From contig JAQWSQ010000060.1 of assembly GCA_029243145.1 (NCBI GenBank), forward strand, positions 1-42,006: 42,006 bases of DNA, in the 5' to 3' direction. The translations under genes and the position numbers were made by a program. The notes beneath the pieces were generated by a model. The model was not told the DNA's origin, did not search any database, and worked only from the letters and a program-made list of their open reading frames with translations. This document shows, one piece after another, positions 33,786-41,549 of this stretch. Within the stretch, counting starts at the first letter, position 1, and every line of letters begins with the position of its first letter. Origin of the DNA: Planctomycetaceae bacterium (GTDB lineage Bacteria; Planctomycetota; Planctomycetia; Planctomycetales; Planctomycetaceae).

Positions 33786-33889
33786 GTAGGTCAGGCTGTG
33801 CCTGACGTTGGTGTTGTGGTCGTGCTTGGCTTTGCTGGGACCAGTCCAGCCTACGGGGTTAGGACTGTCTCGGCAGGGAGGCCCCTGCC
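33786..33889. repeat. Structured repeat near pfp, copy 1, with extra C-rich hairpin
   Basis: The core 33786-33854 (69 nt) is bounded by GTAGG and CCTAC. It contains GTCAGGC/GCCTGAC (loop TGT) and GCTGG/CCAGC. A further hairpin GGCAGGG/CCCTGCC follows at 33872-33889, then a run of ten C (33893-33902). The core recurs with the same length at 35295-35363, on the other side of pfp. Confidence 0.75.
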
Positions 33890-33931
33890 CTACCCCCCCC
33901 CCACTAATTACCAGTTTCTAATTCCTAACCT

Positions 33932-35254
33932 CTACTTCGGAGCCTTCATGCGATCCGCTTGTGGGATGTACGAGCCCAGTTTCTGGTCGGCGTAAATCTT
34001 GTCGAGTTGTGCCAAGCGAATACGGCCATCGATGATCGGTACGCTGACCCAGTTGTCGCCGATCAGGGGGCGAGCATATTTCACGAAATCATCGGTCACG
34101 TCGGTACCACATTCGGTGATCCAGTCGGAAGGGAAGTGGCGTTCGCTGTTGGCAACTTCCGAAAGTGGTGCCTTGCCGTACTCGATGGTGTAGTTTTCTC
34201 GATCTGGTCGCAGGATCGAAGCCATGTAGCCGTGTTCGTCAGCACCTGCCATGAGGGCTGCTTTCTGACCGACGTAATAACTCTCGGTCAGGTCGACATT
34301 GGAGGCATGCACGATGTCGTTGCGCTGGTGAGTTCCCGGCACATTGCAGCGGGCGGCGCCTTTGACGGCCAGTTTGAATTTATCGTCGTTGAGGGCGTTG
34401 ACCAGCATCTGAGCGATGGTGATCTTGCTCGATGAGAGCATGGCGTGGCCGAATGAGTCGCGAACGACGAATTCTTCAGGAATTTCCAAACCTTCGATTT
34501 CGAGCCCTTCGCTCACGACGACAATCGCCCTGCCGTGTTCTTTTAGGCATTCGTTGATGTTGTGTTGAATCTGTTCCAGCGTCACTTTTTTCTCGGCCAG
34601 ATAGATTTGCAAAGGCATCTCGCGATTCGGATCAGCGAGACGTGCAGCAGCCGGGATATATCCGATTTTGCGTCCCATTGCTTGACAGACGAGAACCGGG
34701 TCGGCGGGGCAACTGCCGTTATTTTCTTCATTCGACATCTGGATGAAATTCGACCAGTAACGCGCGGGTGAGCCGTAGCCTGGCGTGTGGTCGATCAGTT
34801 TGAATTCGCTATCACCGACATCGTTGTCGATCGTTTTCGGTCCGCCCAAGCCGCAGACATCGAGACCCCGTTCGCGGGCTATGTTGGCAACTTTGTTGGC
34901 CGTGTCCATCGAATCGTTGCCGCCGACATACACAAAGTAGCCAACGTTGTGGGCCTTGAAGACTTCCATGATGCGATCAAAGTCTTCGTTCTGCCAATCC
35001 TTTAACTTGTAACGGCAAGTTCCGATGGATCCGGCAGCAGGAGTCGTTCTCAGCAAGGCGATTTCTTCCGGGCTTTGGGCGGTCAGGTCGAGGAGTTCCT
35101 CTTTGAGGACACCTTCAATGCCATGAAATCCACCGTACACGGTGCCGATTTCGGACATTTCGCGGGACGTTTCGACGATGCCTCGCACGGTGTTATTGAT
35201 CACGGGTGAAGGTCCGCCCGATTGGGCCACGATCATGTTTTTGGGTTCAGCCAC
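33932..35254 (-). CDS. pfp: 6-phosphofructokinase, probably diphosphate-dependent
   Basis: The 440-aa enzyme phosphorylates fructose 6-phosphate. It starts IVAQSGGPSPVINNTVRGI, followed by GTCRYKL and YVGGNDSMDTANKV (residues 109-122). GLGGPKTIDNDV (136-146) carries Lys in PKTIDND, typical of PPi-using enzymes, where ATP-PFKs have PGTIDND. The nucleotide position normally GGDD (PPi) or GGDG (ATP) is GGND here, as in some PFK groups, so the phosphoryl donor is likely PPi but not certain. VLVCQAMGRKIGYIPAAARLAD is the conserved MGR substrate loop. It is flanked on both sides by copies of a structured repeat. Confidence 0.88.
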   Translation of the reverse strand: MAEPKNMIVAQSGGPSPVINNTVRGIVETSREMSEIGTVYGGFHGIEGVLKEELLDLTAQSPEEIALLRTTPAAGSIGTCRYKLKDWQNEDFDRIMEVFKAHNVGYFVYVGGNDSMDTANKVANIARERGLDVCGLGGPKTIDNDVGDSEFKLIDHTPGYGSPARYWSNFIQMSNEENNGSCPADPVLVCQAMGRKIGYIPAAARLADPNREMPLQIYLAEKKVTLEQIQHNINECLKEHGRAIVVVSEGLEIEGLEIPEEFVVRDSFGHAMLSSSKITIAQMLVNALNDDKFKLAVKGAARCNVPGTHQRNDIVHASNVDLTESYYVGQKAALMAGADEHGYMASILRPDRENYTIEYGKAPLSEVANSERHFPSDWITECGTDVTDDFVKYARPLIGDNWVSVPIIDGRIRLAQLDKIYADQKLGSYIPQADRMKAPK

Positions 35255-35294
35255 GATGAAGTCCTTGGTGTGATTGATATTGAATTGAGTGTTT

Positions 35295-35363
35295 GTAGGT
35301 CAGGCTGTGCCTGACGTTGTGTTATGGTCTCACTTGTTGTTGCTGGGACCAGTCCCAGCCTAC
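35295..35363. repeat. Structured repeat near pfp, copy 2
   Basis: This 69-nt copy is bounded by GTAGG/CCTAC. The hairpins are GTCAGGC/GCCTGAC (loop TGT) and a perfect GCTGGGAC/GTCCCAGC with a 2-nt CA gap. It is in the same orientation as copy 1. The following 35364-35704 leads into mch and shows only an AT-rich patch (TATATAAAAT at 35554), no convincing gene. Confidence 0.75.
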
Positions 35364-35704
35364 GGGTGAATTCTACTCTCCTGTCTAATTATCTCATGGC
35401 AGGAAGGCCCCTTTATTGGTCTCTTTGCCGATGGAAACCGGCCCAACGCTGTTTTGTCATCAATTGATGCAAGTCTTGATCAGCGATTGTATCCGTTGGG
35501 CGATGATACTGAATTATTCGTCGGTTTTCAAAACCACCGCCACCATCAGGTTTTATATAAAATAGGTGAATTGATTGGCCAATTTGCGATCAATACGACT
35601 TCTCTACTATTGAGTCACTCAGATGGTTTGATTTCCAGCGTTCAGAGGGTGACAATCAATGCTTCGTATATGCAAAGATTTTCTACCCATCTGAAAGCCG
35701 CCTC

Positions 35705-36688
35705 ATGTCCCTGGGACTGAACGAACGTGCCTGGAAACTGATTGAGAACATCCGTCGGGATGATATTGAACTGAAAAGTGCCCAGAAAAATCTCGCTTGT
35801 GGGACTGAAGTCTTCGATTTTGGAGTGAAAGTTACTGGTGGAATTGATGCCGGATTGCGACTCGCCGAACTCTGCCTGTCGGGATTGGGAAAAGTCTCTG
35901 TCTCAAATGGCAATCTGGGAGAGCTGAATTGGCCCACGATTTGTACCTGGACCGATCATCCTGTCGCGGCCTGTCTGGCGAGCCAATATGCGGGCTGGCA
36001 ATTGGGGTATGACGGTTATTTTGGAATGGGCTCCGGTCCAATGCGTGCGGCGTCTGGACGTGAAGCAATCTTCGACGACATTGGGATGCGCGAGTCGAGC
36101 GAGCATGCGGTGGGAGTGATTGAGTCTTCACAACTTCCGACCGATGAAGTCTGCCGCGATATTGCCGACAAGTGTGGAGTCAAACCGGAAAATTTGGCGT
36201 TGGTGGTCGCACCGACTGCTTCTCTGGCGGGAACATTGCAAGTTGTTGCTCGTTCGGTAGAGACGGCTCTCCATAAAATGCACGAACTCGGCTACGACGT
36301 GAATAATGTGGAGTGTGGCTTCGGGACGGCTCCCCTGCCCCCGGTTGCTGAAAATGACATGAAAGGAATCGGTTGGACGAATGATGCGGTGCTTTATGGA
36401 GCGAATGTTTCTTTGTGGGTGACCGGTGACGACACTGCCATTGAATTGATTGGAGATCGTATTCCAGCGGAAGCGAGTTCGGATTATGGTCGGCCCTTTT
36501 TGGAAATCTTTGAAAATGCGGGGCGCGATTTTTACAAGATCGATCCGCATCTGTTTTCGCCTGCCAGTATCATGATTCAAAATCTGGATTCCGGTCGAGT
36601 CTTCCGCTACGGAAAATTAAATCCTGGAATCTTGGAAGAGTCGTTTCAAGTTCCCGAGCTTTCGGAATCGCCGGAGGCGTCAGCGTGA
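35705..36688 (+). CDS. mch: Methenyltetrahydromethanopterin cyclohydrolase
   Basis: Mch interconverts methenyl-H4MPT and formyl-H4MPT in C1 transfer, used by planctomycetes and methylotrophs for formaldehyde oxidation. The 327-aa length is normal. Family segments include NLACGTEVFDFGVKVTGGIDAGLRLAELCLSGLGKVS, CTWTDHPVAACLASQYAGWQLG, GMGSGPMRAASGREAIFDDI, and APTASLAGTLQVVARSVETALHKMHELGYDVNNVECGFGTAPLPP. Its TGA overlaps the GTG start of the ATP-grasp gene by 4 bp, so the two are translationally coupled. This matches the mch-orf5 pair known from Methylobacterium-type clusters. Confidence 0.96.
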   Translation: MSLGLNERAWKLIENIRRDDIELKSAQKNLACGTEVFDFGVKVTGGIDAGLRLAELCLSGLGKVSVSNGNLGELNWPTICTWTDHPVAACLASQYAGWQLGYDGYFGMGSGPMRAASGREAIFDDIGMRESSEHAVGVIESSQLPTDEVCRDIADKCGVKPENLALVVAPTASLAGTLQVVARSVETALHKMHELGYDVNNVECGFGTAPLPPVAENDMKGIGWTNDAVLYGANVSLWVTGDDTAIELIGDRIPAEASSDYGRPFLEIFENAGRDFYKIDPHLFSPASIMIQNLDSGRVFRYGKLNPGILEESFQVPELSESPEASA

Positions 36689-37599
36689 AGATCGGCATCT
36701 TCGGCAATGAAGGAAGCTGGTACGTCGACGATTTACAGCGCGCTGCCAGGGGATTGAGTTGCGAAGCCATTCGCCTCGACTTCCGTCGTCTTTCGATGAG
36801 TGTGTCTCGGCAAGGCACTCAGTTCTTCTGCGATCAATTGTCGCTTAAAGACTTTAATGCCTTTATTGTGCGTACGATGCCACCCGGTTCGCTGGAAGAA
36901 GTCGTGACACGTATGGACATTCTCGGGCAGCTCCAGGCCGCCGGGAAACTGGTCGTCAATTCTCCACGGGCGATTGAGTGTGCTGTTGATAAATCTCTCA
37001 CGACTGTAAAATTGGCGGCTGCCGGACTTCCTGTTCCCGCAACCTGGGTGGGAGAATCGTCTGACGATGCACTTGAAGCCTTTGCACAACTCGGCGGAGA
37101 TGTCGTCGTCAAGCCTGTGTTCGGAGCGGAAGGGCGTGGCATCGTTCGGGTCAGTGATCCAGACTTGGCCTTCCGTACGTTTCGGACACTGGAACGACTG
37201 AATGCAGTGCTCTATTTACAGCAGTTTGTCGCTCATGCCGGGTTTGATACTCGGGTGTTGATCCTCGACGGACAAGTTGTTGGTGCCATGAAGCGGGAGT
37301 CTCCCGATGATTTTCGGACGAATGTGGCTCGCAATGGATCGGCACAAAAAATCGACCCAACCGCAGAGCAAATCGATCTTGCACTCAAAGCGAGCGAGAC
37401 AATCGGCAGCCGAATTGCGGGAGTCGATCTTTTGGCCGATGCTGACGGAGACACGTTTGTCATTGAAGTGAATGCGGTGCCCGGTTGGAGAGCATTTCAG
37501 CGAGCCACCGGCATCGATGTGGCAAAACGTTTTCTGGAAAGTTTGGAAGGTGTGTTTTCCAGCGGAATGAGTGATAAAGTTGTCGTCGATAATCGCTAG
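36685..37599 (+). CDS. ATP-grasp ligase, RimK-like (orf5 type of H4MPT clusters)
   Basis: The 304-aa protein starts with an N-terminal pre-ATP-grasp domain (MKIGIFGNEGSWYVDDL). The ATP-grasp fold follows: AVDKSLTTVKLAAAGLPVPATWV, DVVVKPVFGAEGRGIVRVSD, LYLQQFVAHAGFDTRVLILDGQVVGAMKRES, and DTFVIEVNAVPGWRAFQ with the Mg-binding E and N. It resembles RimK/MptN ligases that add glutamate to a cofactor tail or protein. The GTG start is within the mch stop region (4-bp overlap), so co-translation is expected. Adjacent to mch, it probably finishes or modifies tetrahydromethanopterin (inference). Confidence 0.92.
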   Translation: MKIGIFGNEGSWYVDDLQRAARGLSCEAIRLDFRRLSMSVSRQGTQFFCDQLSLKDFNAFIVRTMPPGSLEEVVTRMDILGQLQAAGKLVVNSPRAIECAVDKSLTTVKLAAAGLPVPATWVGESSDDALEAFAQLGGDVVVKPVFGAEGRGIVRVSDPDLAFRTFRTLERLNAVLYLQQFVAHAGFDTRVLILDGQVVGAMKRESPDDFRTNVARNGSAQKIDPTAEQIDLALKASETIGSRIAGVDLLADADGDTFVIEVNAVPGWRAFQRATGIDVAKRFLESLEGVFSSGMSDKVVVDNR

Positions 37600-37688
37600 G
37601 GGTGAGTTGTGTTCGCAACGGGTTCTGAATTCGAGTATTTTTGAAACCGCTGATTTCGCGGATGACGCAGATTAAAAGCCAAAAGATT

Positions 37689-38166
37689 ATGGACCTACAA
37701 ATTGTTGAAGGTGATCTACTTGATCAGGATGTCGAGGTGATCGTCAATGCATGGAATCGGAACATTATTCCGTGGTGGCTACTGCTTCCTCAAGGCGTCT
37801 CGGGAGCGATTAAAAAGCGAGGAGGATACCAACCGTTTCAAGAACTCGCGAAATTGGGGGGCGATTCCTCTCGGACATGCCGTTCTGACATCTGCTGGAC
37901 GACTTTCGTTTCAAGGAATCATTCATGTTGCGGGAATCAGCATGTGGTGGAGAGCCTCGGAAAAATCGATTCGAGATTCCGTCCGAAACGCTTTGATACT
38001 CGCATCAGACCACAAATATCAATCAGTTGCGCTACCCCTGATTGGAGCAGGAACTGGTGGCGGCTCCGAAGAAAATGTTCTGGAGTTTATGAAAGATGAA
38101 CTGGCAAGTTGCGAATTTGCAGGGACTGTAATTATCGTGTGCTATTCACCAACAACTACAAACTGA
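37689..38166 (+). pseudogene. Macro-domain protein broken by a +1 frameshift in a G6 run
   Basis: Two frames together give one ~158-aa macro domain. The first frame reads MDLQIVEGDLLDQDVEVIVNAWNRNIIPWWLLLPQGVSGAIKKRGG and then QPFQELAKLG. The second reads AIPLGHAVLTSAGRLSFQGIIHVAGISMWWRASEKSIRDSV and later VALPLIGAGTGGG, the phosphate-binding loop. Removing one G from the run at 37856-37861 joins them as AKLGAIPLGH. Macro domains bind or hydrolyse ADP-ribose derivatives; VNAWNRN in place of the classical VNAAN marks a distinct subgroup. The frameshift may be real or a sequencing error. It sits between the ATP-grasp and CysQ-like genes, 29 bp before the latter. Confidence 0.85.
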
Positions 38167-38195
38167 CCAAGAACAACCAACAAAGCACAAACACC

Positions 38196-39128
38196 ATGTC
38201 TGATCCAAAATTACAGCAAATCGTCGATGCTCTTGGTCAACATATGCCCGATGCACTCCGTTGGAGTGGTGCCGTTGCCAAACAGTTGCGCTATCACAGC
38301 ATCTCGATTGAAGGAAAAAAAGAATCCGGCAGCCCGATGACCGATGCCCTGACGCTGGCCGATCTGACCGTGCAAGAATTGTTGATCGCCGCGATTCGTG
38401 ATGCCGATCCGATTTTGCATGAATGCCGTATCGAAGCGGAAGAAACCACCGGCGATCTCGGACGCTTCCCGGAGGAGAGCCCGTACACAATTTGTCTCGA
38501 CCCAATTGACGGCACAAAACAGTATCGCGACAAGACTGGCAATGGCTATGCCGTCATGCTCAGTCTAAGAACAGTCGACACCCTGCATTACTCGCTGGTT
38601 TATATCCCCGAAACGGGTGATCAAGGGACATGGGTCGAAGTGTCGGGTGAGACGATCCGTTGCGGTGCCGATAACTGGTCGGTTCCAGCGCGTCAGAGAT
38701 TGGATGCCATGACATTGATTACGACTGAGAATCGACCTGACTCGGACAAGATTTACATGATTGGTTTTCAAGACGCCGACACCGAGCTTGCGGCGGGATT
38801 GTCGGAAATCGGCTTGCAGGGATTTACAGCCGACACGATGCCCGGTTGTATTTTCGCCTTGTTTGCAACGGGCGAGTTTGGGGGATCTCTGATTCACTCA
38901 CCCAATGTGTACGATTTTCCAGTCTCTTTGCAAATTGCTAGAATTCTTGGTGGAGACGCTTTGTGGGTGCATAGCGGTGAGCCTGTTCACTTTGAGGAAT
39001 TATGGCTCGATGATCGGGCCGACATGCTCCGCTTACCGGGAGTTGTGGCGTGTAGTCACGACCCCGAGAAGTTGAAGAAGATGTGCGAACATGCCAAAGA
39101 CTGGAATCCGGTTCGCTATCAGGATTAA
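38196..39128 (+). CDS. CysQ-like 3'(2'),5'-bisphosphate nucleotidase / inositol monophosphatase family
   Basis: The 310-aa protein belongs to the Li+-sensitive phosphatase superfamily. EAEETTG (80-86) and LDPIDGTKQY (101-110) are the metal-binding motifs; the DPIDGT core is exact. GEPVHFEELWLDDRADMLRLPGVVACS is the C-terminal segment, with a modified version of the usual WDxAAG motif. The family hydrolyses pAp, inositol phosphates or similar; sulfur assimilation or nucleotide recycling would fit CysQ. The ATG at 38196 is used because homologous sequence starts there; longer starts overlap the macro-domain gene. Confidence 0.9.
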   Translation: MSDPKLQQIVDALGQHMPDALRWSGAVAKQLRYHSISIEGKKESGSPMTDALTLADLTVQELLIAAIRDADPILHECRIEAEETTGDLGRFPEESPYTICLDPIDGTKQYRDKTGNGYAVMLSLRTVDTLHYSLVYIPETGDQGTWVEVSGETIRCGADNWSVPARQRLDAMTLITTENRPDSDKIYMIGFQDADTELAAGLSEIGLQGFTADTMPGCIFALFATGEFGGSLIHSPNVYDFPVSLQIARILGGDALWVHSGEPVHFEELWLDDRADMLRLPGVVACSHDPEKLKKMCEHAKDWNPVRYQD

Positions 39129-39241
39129 AACTGTCGTGCTGCTTCCTCTGCGACGAATCTGCGGTTTTTACCAGTGGGGGCTTGTTCCCTGCGGTGTGAG
39201 GGGCGAAGATTCACAAGTTCCTGTCTCTACAATGCTTATCT

Positions 39242-40351
39242 ATGAACTCACATATTGACTATGAATCTGCCGAGAATCGACGTGACGTCGTGGTGGATGT
39301 TATTTCGCGCCTGGCTGAGGGTGAAGTGATGCAGACAGTCATCGACACAGGAGTCGTATGTGTGGGTTGGTCACAACGTCCGGCGGCGATTGAGAGAATG
39401 GCAGGACACTTGTTTCCGGGGCAATCTCTCTGTTTATGCGTCACCGGATATCAGCAAACCTTGGATTATCTGGAAGAAATCTCCGAGGTGGGGCGTCGTC
39501 TGATGACGCGCTGTTGGCCGGGAGGATTACAGATTGAAATCGGTGTTGATTTGCCGTTTGGCTTGCTGGAAGGCTTACCCGCAAACACTCAACAGAGACT
39601 GACGAAAGGTCAGAAATTACAGATCCTCAGTCCGAAATCTCATTTTATCAGGGACTTACAGAAATTACTGTCGGGGCCGTTGGTTTTGACCTCGCCGATT
39701 CCTGTTGATAAGGTATCAGCCGCGTCAAAGTCATCGGGTAGTGATTCTTTACCTCCCGGAAGTGATTTTCGCGTACACACAGGGGCTCCAGGATCGACAC
39801 AAGGTTCGACCGTCGTTGAACTTAAAGGTGACGACTGGGGAGTCATTGGTTCAGGGACTCTTACTCCATCGTATTTGAAAAAAATGACTGGTCTCTCCTA
39901 CTTATTTGTTTGCACCGGAAACACCTGCCGCAGTCCTATGGCGGAAGGTTTGCTTCGTAAAATGCTGGCTGAGAAGCTACAATGCGAAGAGACGGAACTG
40001 GCAGAACGTGGATTTCTTGTTGGTTCGGCTGGAGTTTCGGCCAGTAATGGGTATCCGGCCTCGCCGGAAGCGGTTCAGTTATTGCTCGACGACGAGATCG
40101 ATATCAGCGATCATGAGAGTCGGCAATTGACGGAAGAGTTGTTGGATCAGACCGATCATATTTTGACTTTGACGAACGGTCACCGTCAGGCGATTTTAAT
40201 GAGTCGTCCCGATTTGGAAGGGAAGATTCGTTTATTATCACCAGATGGACGCGATGTTTCCGATCCCATCGGAGGTGGATTGATGGAATATGAAGACTGT
40301 AAAGCCGAAATCGAGTCCTATTTGAAGTTGTTACTCGACGAGATTGATTGA
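39242..40351 (+). CDS. Fusion of a degenerate YrdC/Sua5-like domain with a low-molecular-weight phosphatase (YwlE-like)
   Basis: This 369-aa protein has two domains. Residues 1-205 align with the YrdC/Sua5 fold: LFPGQSLCLCVTG, RLMTRCWPGGLQIEI, SGPLVLTSP, and GSTVVELKGDDWGVIGSG. The KxR ATP/threonine-binding motif of active Sua5 is not visible. Residues 218-369 are an LMW-PTP: YLFVCTGNTCRSPMAEGLL with catalytic Cys224 and Arg230, and DVSDPIGGG with general-acid Asp341. The Thr in the P-loop (GNTCRS) is the feature tied to arginine-phosphatase activity of Bacillus YwlE, so protein-arginine phosphatase is possible. rpiB follows after 102 bp, as in ywlC-ywlE-ywlF. Confidence 0.88.
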   Translation: MNSHIDYESAENRRDVVVDVISRLAEGEVMQTVIDTGVVCVGWSQRPAAIERMAGHLFPGQSLCLCVTGYQQTLDYLEEISEVGRRLMTRCWPGGLQIEIGVDLPFGLLEGLPANTQQRLTKGQKLQILSPKSHFIRDLQKLLSGPLVLTSPIPVDKVSAASKSSGSDSLPPGSDFRVHTGAPGSTQGSTVVELKGDDWGVIGSGTLTPSYLKKMTGLSYLFVCTGNTCRSPMAEGLLRKMLAEKLQCEETELAERGFLVGSAGVSASNGYPASPEAVQLLLDDEIDISDHESRQLTEELLDQTDHILTLTNGHRQAILMSRPDLEGKIRLLSPDGRDVSDPIGGGLMEYEDCKAEIESYLKLLLDEID

Positions 40352-40452
40352 AACTCGAAATACGTTTTGCCATTTTTGATAAGAAGAAGTCCGAACGTTC
40401 TGGAACGTCATTTGGGGCTTTCCAGCAGCGGACTAGAGAAGCGAAAACTCGA

Positions 40453-40899
40453 ATGAAATTTGCCATTGCCAGTGATCACCGTGGAGTTCAGGTCAAATCG
40501 CGACTCAGCGATTTGCTGACCCGCATGGGATATGAAGTTGTCGATTATGGGCCAGAAGATGCCGGAGAAAGCGTCGATTACCCTGATTTCGCCTCCAAAG
40601 TTGCCAAGGACGTTTCTGAAAAGAAAGCCGACCGGGGCATTTTAATTTGCGGAACTGGCATTGGTATGTGTATTACGGCCAACAAATTCCCCGGTGTTCG
40701 CGCGGCTGATTGTCACGATGATCTGACCGCCGAGATGAGCCGTCGGCACAATGATGCCAATGTGATGTGCCTTTCTGCCGATCTTTTAGCCGATAATGTC
40801 GTCAATCGCATGGTCGAGATTTGGGCTCGGACCGAGTTTGAGGGAGGACGACACGCCCGCCGTGTCGAGAAGATTCAGCAGATCGAAGCGGATTACTGA
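40453..40899 (+). CDS. rpiB: Ribose 5-phosphate isomerase B
   Basis: RpiB interconverts ribose 5-phosphate and ribulose 5-phosphate. The 148-aa length is normal. Motifs: IASDHRG at 5-11, VDYGPEDAGESVDYPDFA, CGTGIGMCITANKFPGVRAA with active-site Cys66, and SRRHNDANVMCL. The ATG at 40453 is used; the in-frame extension upstream to 40348 overlaps the preceding gene and is unlike the family. It follows the YrdC/phosphatase fusion, an order resembling the Bacillus ywl cluster. With Gnd it supports pentose phosphate metabolism. Confidence 0.96.
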   Translation: MKFAIASDHRGVQVKSRLSDLLTRMGYEVVDYGPEDAGESVDYPDFASKVAKDVSEKKADRGILICGTGIGMCITANKFPGVRAADCHDDLTAEMSRRHNDANVMCLSADLLADNVVNRMVEIWARTEFEGGRHARRVEKIQQIEADY

Positions 40900-41040
40900 T
40901 CCTGAGGAACTCTCGGAATTCTCTGCGCAGATCCTTTATTCCGATAGAGGCTCCCGTTATCGTGAGAGGCATCAAACTACGGTCTTGCGTGTTGGACCAG
41001 ACCGAGTTTCAATGCCTTCTCTAGAGCGGAGTATGCGGGA

Positions 41041-41427
41041 ATGGATCCTGCCGAATTAAAATACACAAAGACTCATGAATGGGTCTCTCTCGATGGTGAT
41101 GTTGCCACGATTGGCATCACCGACTTTGCGGCTGGTCAATTGACCGATCTCTCCTATATTGAATTGCCCGACGTTGGCCGAACGCTGGCCGTGGGCGAAG
41201 ATTGTGGAGTGATTGAGACCGTGAAGGCTGCCAGTGATTTGTACGCTCCGATTGCTGGAGAGGTTGCCGAAGTCAACGGGGCTCTGGAAGACGATTTTGA
41301 TCTTCTCACGAATGAACCGCTCGGCGGTGGCTGGGTTATGAAACTGAAAGTCGTTAGCGCGGCTGATGTTGATGCATTGCTTGATCATGCGGCGTATCTG
41401 GCACACTGTGAGACGGAAGAACATTGA
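41041..41427 (+). CDS. gcvH: Glycine cleavage system H protein
   Basis: GcvH shuttles the aminomethyl group on its lipoyl arm in glycine cleavage. The 128-aa protein has KYTKTHEWVSLDGDVATIGITDFAAGQLTDLSYIELPDVG, then GVIETVKAASDLYAPIAGEVAEVNG with lipoyl-Lys62. The end NEPLGGGWVMKLKV is typical. It is followed after 122 bp by the start of gcvPA, so the glycine decarboxylase parts are together. No glycine riboswitch is apparent in the 141-bp gap before it. Confidence 0.97.
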   Translation: MDPAELKYTKTHEWVSLDGDVATIGITDFAAGQLTDLSYIELPDVGRTLAVGEDCGVIETVKAASDLYAPIAGEVAEVNGALEDDFDLLTNEPLGGGWVMKLKVVSAADVDALLDHAAYLAHCETEEH

Positions 41428-41549
41428 TCTCCGACTCACACGCCAGACGATGATGCTCGCAGCAGGAAACTGTTCGAAAGACTCATGGAGAGGCAAAATC
41501 CAGTTTCGATGTGCAAAATGGAAATTGCGATAACAATCAGGAAATCATT

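Noticed and set aside
35454..35720. Open frame of 88 codons before mch
   Set aside because: It has no good ribosome site, overlaps the mch start and looks random in composition.
37611..37688. Short 9-nt periodic stretch (GATTTCGCG GATGACGCA GAT)
   Set aside because: Barely two periods, too short to call a repeat; it may be chance or a common planctomycete intergenic phrase.
40900..41040. Glycine riboswitch before gcvH
   Set aside because: The 141-bp gap shows none of the paired conserved cores expected; only short weak hairpins.
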